This document shows positions 42,056-49,254 of a stretch of 64,000 nucleotides of DNA, piece after piece (position 1 is the first letter of the stretch; every line of letters starts with the position of its first letter). The translations under genes and the position numbers were made by a program. The stretch lies in contig CAQOGY010000001.1 in assembly GCA_948847595.1 (NCBI GenBank), positions 443,736 to 507,735 of the forward strand, read 5' to 3'. Below the pieces are notes generated by a model. It had not been told where the DNA came from and made no database searches. It worked only from the letters and a program-made list of their open reading frames with translations. Source of the DNA: an uncultured Bacteroides sp. GTDB lineage: Bacteria; Bacteroidota; Bacteroidia; Bacteroidales; Bacteroidaceae.

Positions 42056-43852
42056 ATGAGAAATTTTGCCAGTCACCAAGTCGATGTACGTCATCGCACG
42101 AGTGGAGTTATCAAGACAATCTGTAATCAATGTCTCCCTACGCGGCATAACAAGCGCGACCGTTCGCTGCGTGTCAATATCGACACCGGACATTGCCACT
42201 GCTACCATTGCGGAGCCGACTTTTACGTCCCCGACGACAATGAAGAACGAGAGAAGGCAGAACGTCGTGCAGCCCGCCAGCGCCGTGTGGCAGCCGTTCC
42301 GCAGCATTTCCATCGTCCGGTGTTTGACGCTTCGAAGACCACGCTGTCCGAAGCTACAGAGCGTTGGCTGGTCGAAACGCGCTGCATCCCGCAGTCCGTC
42401 ATAGCCGCGCTGCGCATCACGGAGCAGGAAGAATTTATGCCGGAGTCCGCCGCGAAGGAGCGTTGCGTCTGCTTCAACTACTTCGAGGGCGGGCAACTCG
42501 TGAACACGAAATTCCGCAGTGGCAAGAAGCATTTCAAAATGGTGCAGGGAGCCGAACTGATTCCTTACAACATCGACTCCGTCGTAGGGCAGACGTCCTG
42601 CATCATCCACGAAGGCGAACTGGATGCCGCCTCTTCCATCGCCGCCGGATTTGAAAGCGTCATCTCCGTTCCTGCGGGCGCCAACTCCAATCTCTCGTGG
42701 CTCGACCGTTTCATGGAAACCCATTTCGAGGACTTGAAAGAAATCATCATCGCCGTAGACACCGATTCGGCCGGAATCCGCCTGCGTGACGAGCTTGTCA
42801 ACCGCATGGGCGCCGAACGCTGCCGTATCGTCACGTACGGCCCCGGCTGCAAGGACGCCAACGAACATCTCGTCAAATATGGAATCGAAAGTCTCCGTAT
42901 CGCCATCGGACAAGCGGCGGAAGTGCCGCTGGAAGGCATCTTCACCGCCGCCGACTTGCACGGCGACTTGCGTGCCCTGTTCGACAACGGCTTCGGCCCC
43001 GGCGCGGAAACCGGTTGGGAAGAGATGGATAAAATCTGTACCTACGAGCGCCGCCGCGTCGTCATTGTCACCGGCATTCCCGGCGCGGGAAAGTCCGAAT
43101 GGGTGGACGAACTGGTGCTGCGTCTCTGCCTGCGGCATCAATGGAAGATTGGCTTTTTCAGTCCGGAGAATGTCCCTATCGCCTACCATCTCCGCAAACT
43201 GATCGAGAAGCTCACCGCCCACCGCTTCCAGAACGGCTGCGGCATGACGGAAAGCCTTCTGGCACGTTCCGAAGAGTTTCTGACGGAGAACGTTTCGCAT
43301 ATTTCCCTCAAAGGCGATGCCACTCCCGAGCGTGTGATAGCCAAAGCCCGTGAGCTCGTCGTGCGCCGTGGCTGCCGCATCTTCGTCTTCGACCCGTTCA
43401 ACCGCTTCGACCACGACCCCAAGCCGGGGCAGTCGGAGACGCAATATCTCTCCAACTTGTTGAATAAGTTCACCGAATTTGCCACTCAGAACAATTGCCT
43501 GTTGATAGTCGTCGCCCATCCGCGCAAGATGAACCGCAACCCTGCGACGGGCGTCACCCCGCGTGTGGAAATGTATGATATCAACGGTACCGCGGATTTT
43601 TACAACAAGGCTGATTACGGAATCGTCGTCGAGCGCGACAAGGAAATCGGCATCACCCGCGTATATGTGGAGAAGGTGAAATTCAAGCATCTCGGAACGG
43701 GCGGCGTGGCTGCTTTCGTCTACGACCCCGTAAGCGGGCGGTATCTCCCTTGCGAAGAATCTCATGACCCCGCCGTGCCTGTCGACCAACGTGCACGGAA
43801 TACTGTCTTCGACAATTCCTGCTGGTTGCCGGAAAAGGAGCTGTTTGAATAG
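42056..43852 (+). CDS. TOPRIM primase-helicase (phage T7 gp4-like)
   Basis: The 598-residue protein joins an N-terminal zinc-ribbon (Cys-rich ICNQC...CHCYHCG at about residues 23-60), a TOPRIM domain (Glu186 in HEGELDAA, Asp235 and Asp237 in DTDSAG) and a RecA-like DnaB/gp4-type helicase (Walker A with Lys346 in GIPGAGKS, Walker B in FVFDPFNRFD, and VVAHPRKM). This is the organisation of T7 gp4, with replicative helicase and possibly primase activity. The host chromosome will have its own DnaB and DnaG, so this gene belongs to a mobile or phage-derived replication unit. GC content is visibly higher than in the flanking housekeeping genes. Confidence 0.9.
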   Translation: MRNFASHQVDVRHRTSGVIKTICNQCLPTRHNKRDRSLRVNIDTGHCHCYHCGADFYVPDDNEEREKAERRAARQRRVAAVPQHFHRPVFDASKTTLSEATERWLVETRCIPQSVIAALRITEQEEFMPESAAKERCVCFNYFEGGQLVNTKFRSGKKHFKMVQGAELIPYNIDSVVGQTSCIIHEGELDAASSIAAGFESVISVPAGANSNLSWLDRFMETHFEDLKEIIIAVDTDSAGIRLRDELVNRMGAERCRIVTYGPGCKDANEHLVKYGIESLRIAIGQAAEVPLEGIFTAADLHGDLRALFDNGFGPGAETGWEEMDKICTYERRRVVIVTGIPGAGKSEWVDELVLRLCLRHQWKIGFFSPENVPIAYHLRKLIEKLTAHRFQNGCGMTESLLARSEEFLTENVSHISLKGDATPERVIAKARELVVRRGCRIFVFDPFNRFDHDPKPGQSETQYLSNLLNKFTEFATQNNCLLIVVAHPRKMNRNPATGVTPRVEMYDINGTADFYNKADYGIVVERDKEIGITRVYVEKVKFKHLGTGGVAAFVYDPVSGRYLPCEESHDPAVPVDQRARNTVFDNSCWLPEKELFE

Positions 43853-43962
43853 TGGTTAACGGGGTAGTGATTAACGGAATTGATGATTATACCCCCAGTG
43901 GCATGAGTTTGCGCACCAATTGCGCAGCCCGTTAATCACTAGTCACTACTCCGTTAATCACT
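43851..43962. repeat. Four-copy AGTGRTTAACGG inverted/direct repeat between convergent genes
   Basis: AGTGGTTAACGG (43851-43862, spanning the primase stop codon) and AGTGATTAACGG (43866-43877) are mirrored by CCGTTAATCACT at 43929-43940 and 43951-43962. The structure folds into alternative hairpins and lies between the convergent primase and DUF4248 genes, so it can act as a bidirectional terminator. Confidence 0.75.
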
Positions 43963-43965
43963 GAA

Positions 43966-44223
43966 TTACGGCTCTTCGAGCACTTCCACAATGAGCCGTA
44001 CCTGTGCGGGAGTGTAGCGTCTGCTCTGTGGATTCATGCCGGTGGCGAGCAGGCGCTCTTTCAGTCCCGGAGCAGCGTCTATCCATTCGTTGAAGCGGGC
44101 TACCGCGCTCTGCTGCTTGATGTAGGGGAGATATAATGCGGCAAGTTCGCCTTTTCCGTAGCTGCGGTATTGGAATGTTTTTTCTTCTTCCTGTTCGGAA
44201 AGGTTTTCGGGTTTTGCTTTCAT
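43966..44223 (-). CDS. DUF4248 domain protein
   Basis: This 85-residue protein matches the DUF4248 family of Bacteroidetes (core FQYRSYGKGELAALYLP, then RFNEWIDAAPGL, ending RRYTPAQVRLIVEVL). The helical C-terminal part resembles a small DNA-binding or MerR-like fold, but no function is known. DUF4248 genes are typically found next to HU-like, smalltalk and amidase genes, as here, but on the opposite strand. It is divergent from the Rpn gene. Confidence 0.85.
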   Translation of the reverse strand: MKAKPENLSEQEEEKTFQYRSYGKGELAALYLPYIKQQSAVARFNEWIDAAPGLKERLLATGMNPQSRRYTPAQVRLIVEVLEEP

Positions 44224-44396
44224 TGATAATGAGGATTGAGTTTGTATTTACCAGCTATAAAGTTACGCATTTTTACTGAGTTGTGCAAGTTTCGGGCCAT
44301 TTCATTTGAGGGAAGTCGGAAACATTAGGGAAGGTTGAAAAGGAATGGATAGGCGTTAAAAAAAGGAAAAGAAACCGCTCACTTTGAAAAATATAG

Positions 44397-44432
44397 TATC
44401 TTTGTATAGACTGGATGCATTCCGGTCTATAC
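44397..44432 (+). promoter_or_regulatory. Promoter and palindromic leader of the Rpn-type gene
   Basis: The -7 box TATCTTTG is at 44397-44404. It overlaps by one base an inverted repeat GTATAGAC (44404-44411) / GTCTATAC (44425-44432), extended inward by three more pairs, that covers the expected transcription start. It may be an operator or a 5' stem-loop controlling nuclease expression. Confidence 0.6.
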
Positions 44433-44450
44433 AAACGTAAAACAAAGAAA

Positions 44451-45359
44451 ATGGGAAAATTTATCAATCCGTTCACGGATGTAGGCTTTAAGAAAATATT
44501 CGGGCAGGAAATAACGAAAGACTTGCTGATTGATTTCTTGAACGGTCTGCTTGTAAACGAGAAGAGTATCACGGATATAACCTTTTTGGATAAGGAACTG
44601 CTTCCTGAATACATGGGTGACCGCGGAGTTATTTACGACATTTATTGCACGACAGAGAGCGGTGAACAGTTCATTGTGGAGATGCAGAACAAACAGCAGA
44701 CGAATTTCAAGGAGCGGGCTCTTTTTTACTTGTCTCATACTGTTGCCCGGCAAGGAGAACGGGGCGCTCATTGGCAGTTTGACTTGAAAGCGGTATATGG
44801 CGTGTTTTTCCTGAACTTCTGTCTGGCGGACGCTCCGCACAAACTCCGGACGGACGTGGTATTGGCTGATCGTGATACGCATGAAACATTTTCGGATAAG
44901 TTACGTTTTATCTTTATCGAGCTTCCTTCTTTTCACAAAGAGGAATCGGAATGTGAAACTGATTTTGAACGTTGGATTTATGTATTGAAGAATATGGACA
45001 CATTGAAAAGAATGCCTTTCAAGGCACGAAAATCGGTCTTCGAAAAGTTGGAGAAGATTGTGGACATTGCTTCCCTGACTAAAGAAGAACGCATGAAATA
45101 CGATGAGAGTATCAAAGTGTTTCGTGACCAACTGGCTACCATCTCGTTCGCGGAAGAAAAAGGCTGGCGAAAAGGACTGGAGAGAGGGATAGAGGAAGGT
45201 ATGGAGAAAGGTATGGAGAAAGGCATGGAAAAAGGCATGGAAAAAGGCATGGAGAAAAAGAGCCGGGAAATTGCCCGTAACCTTAAGAAATTAGGGGTTC
45301 CCGCCGACACTATCTCTCAGGCTTCCGGACTTTCCGTAGAAGAAATTGAAAATATCTGA
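44451..45359 (+). CDS. Rpn family PD-(D/E)XK nuclease/putative transposase
   Basis: The 302-residue protein begins GKFINPFTDVGFKKIFG, the family signature, and carries a PD-(D/E)XK active site with Asp63 (IYDIYC) and Glu77-x-Gln79 (IVEMQ). Rpn proteins are nucleases that promote RecA-independent recombination, and some act in phage defence or with RpnS. The C-terminus has a repeat of Gly-Met-Glu-Lys (about residues 248-270), a usual variable region of this family. The start at 44451 is preferred over an ATG at 44415, which lies within the leader palindrome. Terminator at 45377. Confidence 0.9.
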   Translation: MGKFINPFTDVGFKKIFGQEITKDLLIDFLNGLLVNEKSITDITFLDKELLPEYMGDRGVIYDIYCTTESGEQFIVEMQNKQQTNFKERALFYLSHTVARQGERGAHWQFDLKAVYGVFFLNFCLADAPHKLRTDVVLADRDTHETFSDKLRFIFIELPSFHKEESECETDFERWIYVLKNMDTLKRMPFKARKSVFEKLEKIVDIASLTKEERMKYDESIKVFRDQLATISFAEEKGWRKGLERGIEEGMEKGMEKGMEKGMEKGMEKKSREIARNLKKLGVPADTISQASGLSVEEIENI

Positions 45360-45376
45360 TGATAAGCACTTACAGG

Positions 45377-45414
45377 AATGGCAGCATGAACTTCGGATTC
45401 ATGCTGCCATTTTT
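45377..45414 (+). terminator. Terminator of the Rpn-type gene
   Basis: AATGGCAGCATGAA (45377-45390) and TTCATGCTGCCATT (45398-45411) form a perfect 14-base stem, followed by TTTTG. Confidence 0.9.
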
Positions 45415-45520
45415 GTATCTTGGCACTTCAAAACAGTAATGCCCGTTTTTTTATTCCCCTTTATCCCCTCTTAATCCTACGTAGTCCGATGTAACCCGCC
45501 GGGCTGCCGGTGCGTTGCCG

Positions 45521-45528
45521 TATCTTTG
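45521..45528 (+). promoter_or_regulatory. -7 box of the HU-like/smalltalk/amidase group
   Basis: TATCTTTG lies 57 bases upstream of the HU-like start codon. Confidence 0.6.
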
Positions 45529-45585
45529 TTTCACCATCAGAAAGGGAGAATGTCCTTCCTTTCGTAGAAACAAATTTATGTAAGT

Positions 45586-46113
45586 ATGGCAACAGTTACA
45601 GTAGTGCGCTACAAGCGCAGAAAACGAATCGCTGATGAAGAATCTCCGATGGTGTACGCCCTCAAACCCAAGTCCGGAGAGGCGAAAATCTATTCAATTG
45701 AGACGCTGGCACGCGAAATCGAGTCTATCGGGTCTCTTTCGGTGGAAGATGTGTCGCACGTCATGAAGTCCTTTGTCCGTGCGATGAAGAAAGTCCTTGT
45801 GTCGGGTGATAAGGTGAAAGTAGAGGGGTTGGGCATCTTTTACACTACGCTGACTTGTCCCGGCGTGGAAGTGGAAAAGGACTGCACCGTGAAGAGTATC
45901 TCGCGTATCAATCTCCGTTTCAAGGTCGATAATTCCCTGCGCCTTGCCAATGACAGTACGGCAACCACTCGTGGCGGTGATAATAATATGGTCTTCGAGC
46001 TGTACACGGACAAGAAGTCCGCTGCCGGCGGAAACGGTGGCTCCGACGGCTCCGATGATTCCGGCAAAGGGGATGGCGGTGACAACGGGGAAACTCCCGA
46101 TCCGGCAGCCTAG
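45586..46113 (+). CDS. HU-related DNA-binding protein (Bacteroides HU_rel type)
   Basis: The 175-residue protein contains a DNABII-like core (about residues 25-125: TLAREIESIGSLSVEDVSHVMKSF, VRAMKKVLVSGDKVKVEGLGIFYTTL, read in parts) and a glycine/aspartate-rich disordered tail (about 145-175). It matches the Bacteroidetes HU-related family (TIGR01201-like), longer than classical HU of about 90 residues. Its DNA target is unknown. It is the first gene of the group with the smalltalk microprotein and amidase. Confidence 0.9.
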   Translation: MATVTVVRYKRRKRIADEESPMVYALKPKSGEAKIYSIETLAREIESIGSLSVEDVSHVMKSFVRAMKKVLVSGDKVKVEGLGIFYTTLTCPGVEVEKDCTVKSISRINLRFKVDNSLRLANDSTATTRGGDNNMVFELYTDKKSAAGGNGGSDGSDDSGKGDGGDNGETPDPAA

Positions 46114-46134
46114 CCGTCTCTCCGGTTTGCGGGT

Positions 46135-46183
46135 AGCCCGGCCGTATTCCTGATTAGCGGACAGCCCGACCGTATCCCTGATT
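46135..46183. repeat. Two 21-base direct repeats after the HU-like gene
   Basis: AGCCCGGCCGTATTCCTGATT (46135-46155, 20 of the 21 bases conserved except two) recurs at 46163-46183 with two changes. They lie in the untranslated gap before the smalltalk gene. Confidence 0.6.
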
Positions 46184-46197
46184 GCAAGGCATTTTCC

Positions 46198-46227
46198 GGC
46201 GGAAGGCTTGTGCACGGCTCTTCCGCC
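46198..46227 (+). terminator. Hairpin between the HU-like and smalltalk genes
   Basis: GGCGGAAG (46198-46205) pairs with CTTCCGCC (46220-46227). No T-run follows, so it may attenuate rather than terminate. Confidence 0.5.
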
Positions 46228-46265
46228 TTCATATCAACAAAGTTAAACTATAAAATGCAGAAAAA

Positions 46266-46358
46266 ATGATTGACAGAATCTTAGACATTGTATTGGAAGT
46301 CCTGTTCTTCTTTCGCAGAAAGAGAAAGGGTAAAAAGAGTGAAAGGACAGGTCGATGA
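46266..46358 (+). CDS. Smalltalk microprotein
   Basis: A 30-residue protein starts MIDRILDIVLEVLFFF and ends in a strongly basic tail (RRKRKGKKSERTGR). Its size, composition and place between an HU-like gene and an N-acetylmuramoyl-L-alanine amidase match the Bacteroides 'smalltalk protein' family. The first half is a hydrophobic helix with charged residues, able to lie in or on a membrane; the tail is cytoplasmic by the positive-inside rule. Its stop overlaps the amidase start (ATGA at 46355-46358), so the two are translationally coupled. Function is unknown; a holin-like partner of the amidase is a possible role. Confidence 0.85.
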   Translation: MIDRILDIVLEVLFFFRRKRKGKKSERTGR

Positions 46359-46804
46359 GGAAGATTGACCTGATTGTAATCCACTGTTCCGCCACCAGGG
46401 CGGACAGGGATTTCACCGAAGATGATTTGGATGTGTGCCACCGGCGACGTGGTTTCAACGGTGTGGGGTATCATTTCTATATCCGCAAGAATGGGGACAT
46501 AAAGACTACCCGTGCCATCGAAAAGGTCGGTGCGCATGCGAAAGGACACAACGCTCACTCGATAGGCATCTGCTATGAGGGCGGACTCGACTGCCACGGT
46601 CGCCCTGCCGATACCCGTACCGAGTGGCAGGTTCATTCGATGCATGTGCTTATCCTCACGCTGCTGCGTGATTATCCCGGCTGCCGCATTTGCGGACATC
46701 GCGACCTGAGTCCCGACCTGAACGGGAACGGGGAGATTGAGCCGGAAGAGTGGGTGAAGGCTTGTCCTTGCTTTGAGGTGAAGGACGAGTATTCGGAAAG
46801 GTAA
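46355..46804 (+). CDS. N-acetylmuramoyl-L-alanine amidase, T7 lysozyme type
   Basis: The 149-residue Amidase_2 enzyme cleaves the bond between MurNAc and L-Ala. The zinc ligands His10 (VIHCSA), His115 (GHRDLSP) and Cys137 (ACPCF) are in place, with Tyr39 (VGYHF) and Lys135 matching the catalytic Tyr46 and Lys128 of T7 gp3.5. It has no signal peptide, as in phage endolysins that need a holin or another export route. Length matches T7 lysozyme (151). It overlaps the smalltalk gene by four bases and ends the plus-strand cassette. Confidence 0.94.
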   Translation: MRKIDLIVIHCSATRADRDFTEDDLDVCHRRRGFNGVGYHFYIRKNGDIKTTRAIEKVGAHAKGHNAHSIGICYEGGLDCHGRPADTRTEWQVHSMHVLILTLLRDYPGCRICGHRDLSPDLNGNGEIEPEEWVKACPCFEVKDEYSER

Positions 46805-46819
46805 TGTCATTCCATTTAT

Positions 46820-46897
46820 ATTCAGGCACGGATTATGTGAGCTATGTGGCTTATCAATCATCTTGAACCGTGTAATCTGTATAATACGTGCCTGAAT
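46820..46897. repeat. TTCAGGCACGG hairpin family, copy 2
   Basis: ATTCAGGCACGGATTAT (46820-46836) pairs with ATAATACGTGCCTGAAT (46881-46897) with one mismatch around a 44-base spacer that also contains ACCGTGTAATC, as in copy 1 at 4441-4534. It lies between the convergent amidase and GT4 genes at the cassette edge and likely terminates both. Confidence 0.8.
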
Positions 46898-46912
46898 AAT
46901 ATAAAGTTATTT

Positions 46913-48031
46913 CTATTTGGCAAATTCTTTGTATATTTTTAGTAGCGATTCGGCTGTGTTCCGCCACGAGAACATCCGGCTGCGGTTGAGTCCGTATTCC
47001 ACTTGTTGCCGATAGAAGGCGTCGTCACTCTCTAATTGCAGTATCTTGTCTGTAATATCTTCCGCATTGAACGGGTCTGCCAGCAAAGCCCCTTCACCTG
47101 CTATTTCGGGCATGGCGGAAGTATTTCCCGCAATGACGGGCGTTCCGCAAGCCATTGCTTCGAGCATCGGAATGCCGAAACTTTCGCGAAGCGAAGGATA
47201 CAGGAATGCGAATGCCCCACCATAAAGTGCTGCAAGGTCTGTATTCGCAATGTATCCGGGGAAACGGAGTGAGCCTTTTATTTCCGTGATTTTCTCTTCT
47301 TCCAGTATCCGGTCGATAGCGTCTTCCTTGAGGTCGGCGATGAGTAACGGTAGTTTCTTAGTTGATTTTTTCAGATAATCACTGTATGCTTTCAGCACTC
47401 TCGGAGTGTTCTTTTTGGAGTCTGTGTTTCCCAGGAAGAACAGGTAACCGTCTGTGTCGATATACTTCCGCGTAATCTCCGGAGCTTTGGGTTGCAGGTG
47501 GAAATGATTGCTGAAACCATTATACACGGCTACCAGTTGTTCGTCGGGCAGGTGCAGGGCATCAAGAATACGCTTCCGCTCAAACTGCGAGACGGTGATA
47601 ATCTTTTCGCATTCGGGAATTATGCGCGGAACGACAAACCGGCGGTAATACCATCCCATTTCCTGATACCATGATGCACTGGATGATTGTCGTTTCTCCA
47701 GATAGATGATGTCATGCAATGTCAGTATCAGAGGTACGGAACAGTGCATGGGAGCTGTATTGCTGGTGCAATGCAGCAAGTCGGGCTTGACACGCTTTAC
47801 CGCGCGGGGAAGCAGTACTTGTTCCCATAGCGGGTAAATGGTGCTCTTCAACTCGATGATATGCATATTGGCTGACTCTTTGAGACATTTGTCCTCGCCG
47901 GGACTGACGAATATGAAATATTCGTTTTCGTGGTCTATCTTTTGCAATTCACGGATACTCTCGAGAGCTACGAAATCCATTCCGTGTTTATTCGTGCGGA
48001 AGATGCGTTGGGCTTCAATAGCGATTTTCAT
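46913..48031 (-). CDS. Glycosyltransferase family 4 (mannosyltransferase-like)
   Basis: The 372-residue GT-B enzyme begins MKIAIEAQRIFRTNKHGMDF and has the acceptor motif PLILTLHDIIYLE near residue 100-112, the linker VSQFERKRIL, and a C-terminal donor domain with YLFFLGNTDSKKN, then the EX7E motif in SLRESFGIPMLEAMACGTPVIAG near 285-307. Many WbdA/WbpY-like mannosyl- and rhamnosyltransferases share this set. It is the last gene of the first glycan block before the cassette. Confidence 0.94.
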   Translation of the reverse strand: MKIAIEAQRIFRTNKHGMDFVALESIRELQKIDHENEYFIFVSPGEDKCLKESANMHIIELKSTIYPLWEQVLLPRAVKRVKPDLLHCTSNTAPMHCSVPLILTLHDIIYLEKRQSSSASWYQEMGWYYRRFVVPRIIPECEKIITVSQFERKRILDALHLPDEQLVAVYNGFSNHFHLQPKAPEITRKYIDTDGYLFFLGNTDSKKNTPRVLKAYSDYLKKSTKKLPLLIADLKEDAIDRILEEEKITEIKGSLRFPGYIANTDLAALYGGAFAFLYPSLRESFGIPMLEAMACGTPVIAGNTSAMPEIAGEGALLADPFNAEDITDKILQLESDDAFYRQQVEYGLNRSRMFSWRNTAESLLKIYKEFAK

Positions 48032-48052
48032 AAATGTTTGTTTATTAAGTCC

Positions 48053-49249
48053 TTATTGATGGTGTTCGCCATGTTCTGTATGGATGAATTTTTTGTTTGC
48101 TCCCTTTAGCTTGAACAAGTTGCCTATCATGGTGACGGCAAGTATAGGCATTTTCATGATTGCTTTCCCCACTTGCTTGGTGAAGAGTTGCCCGCCCGGT
48201 ACGGGGAGTGTCATGGCGGCTACTTGGGCTGCCGACAATATCCACCATTTGACTGCCATTGTCCATTCATATCCGCCGCCACTGTGCACGCTTAGTACGA
48301 TGCCGATAATGGTGAATACGAATGTCAGTCCGAAGACTCCCGCTAGCTGGATTAAACGTGGCGGGAGCATCCATTGAAGTATCTTGTCGCAATAGTCGAA
48401 GTTTCCTTCGAGCAATGCTTTCGGCAGGTGTGGCAGTGAAGCCCGGAGTGCACCGAATTGTGCGGCTATCCAACGCTTGCGCTGATTGCTGATGGCTTCT
48501 TTTTTCTGTGTCTTTTCATCAAAAACGGGCAAGTCTGCCAGGTATGCCGTATAGATGCGTTGCTGTAAAAGCATGGCTTCCAGTTCTTTGTCTTCACCTG
48601 CTGTCTGGAGATATTTCACGTTTTGGTGAAACCATTCGGCTTCGAAAGCCATTCCCGAGCCCGATAATCCGGCAGAAAGCCCTACTGCATTGTGCCCGCT
48701 ACGGAAGAAGCCGTTATTTATTTCTTCACTGGCGCCATCGAGGATGGAGATGTCTGTGTTCAGGTTCTTTCCGGTACGGTGCGCCTGTATGGATCTCACG
48801 CCACTGTCGAAGGCACGGTTGACGGTGGACAGAAAGTCGGCAGTGGTCAGGTTGTCGGCATCCATGATGACTACTATGTCATAGTCGCGCGTGTCTATAC
48901 TGTCCATTGCCATGGCCAGTGCCTTGGCTTTGGAGCTCTCCGTATAATCAGCTATCAGCAGGCGGATGGGCAGGGCACGCAGTGCTTCGTTTGTCTCCGG
49001 TTGCATTTGGTCGGAGATGACTATGATTTCAAAAAGCTCTTTCGGGTAGTCCTGTTCGAGGAAGCTGCGCACGGAAGAGAGAATCACGCGGTCTTCCTTG
49101 TAAGCGGGAAAGAGTACGACGAAACGACGGAGTGTATGGGCTTCAGGATAATGGGGAGCCCGGTAAAACTTGGATGCGATGGCGTATAGCAATAGATAGC
49201 ATACGCAAAACACAAGAGGGATGTAGAGAATCCAGTCAATGATGTTCAT
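48053..49249 (-). CDS. Membrane glycosyltransferase family 2
   Basis: The 398-residue protein has an N-terminal helix (about 5-25), a GT2 domain (VVLFPAYKEDRVILSSV-type start near residue 46, IIVISDQMQ, VVIMDADNLTTADFL with the DxD motif, GAGEDKELEAM-type block seen as TAGEDKELEAMLL, and the QRKRW motif as NQRKRWIAAQ near 278), and three C-terminal helices (about 310-385). The QxxRW-type motif is characteristic of processive membrane GT2s. The last residues are His-rich. Confidence 0.9.
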   Translation of the reverse strand: MNIIDWILYIPLVFCVCYLLLYAIASKFYRAPHYPEAHTLRRFVVLFPAYKEDRVILSSVRSFLEQDYPKELFEIIVISDQMQPETNEALRALPIRLLIADYTESSKAKALAMAMDSIDTRDYDIVVIMDADNLTTADFLSTVNRAFDSGVRSIQAHRTGKNLNTDISILDGASEEINNGFFRSGHNAVGLSAGLSGSGMAFEAEWFHQNVKYLQTAGEDKELEAMLLQQRIYTAYLADLPVFDEKTQKKEAISNQRKRWIAAQFGALRASLPHLPKALLEGNFDYCDKILQWMLPPRLIQLAGVFGLTFVFTIIGIVLSVHSGGGYEWTMAVKWWILSAAQVAAMTLPVPGGQLFTKQVGKAIMKMPILAVTMIGNLFKLKGANKKFIHTEHGEHHQ

Positions 49250-49254
49250 AGTAT

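Noticed and set aside
42029..43789. A 586-codon frame on the minus strand across the primase-helicase gene
   Set aside because: It is the complement of a gene with clear zinc, TOPRIM and Walker motifs. The antisense translation has no recognisable domain and arises from GC-rich codon bias.
44451..45359. Insertion sequence carrying the Rpn gene
   Set aside because: The gene has its own promoter and terminator, but no terminal inverted repeats or target duplication are visible around it, so it is treated as a resident nuclease gene.
40186..46912. Intact prophage or conjugative element
   Set aside because: No integrase, terminase, capsid, relaxase or attachment repeats were found, and tRNA-Lys is 20 kb away.
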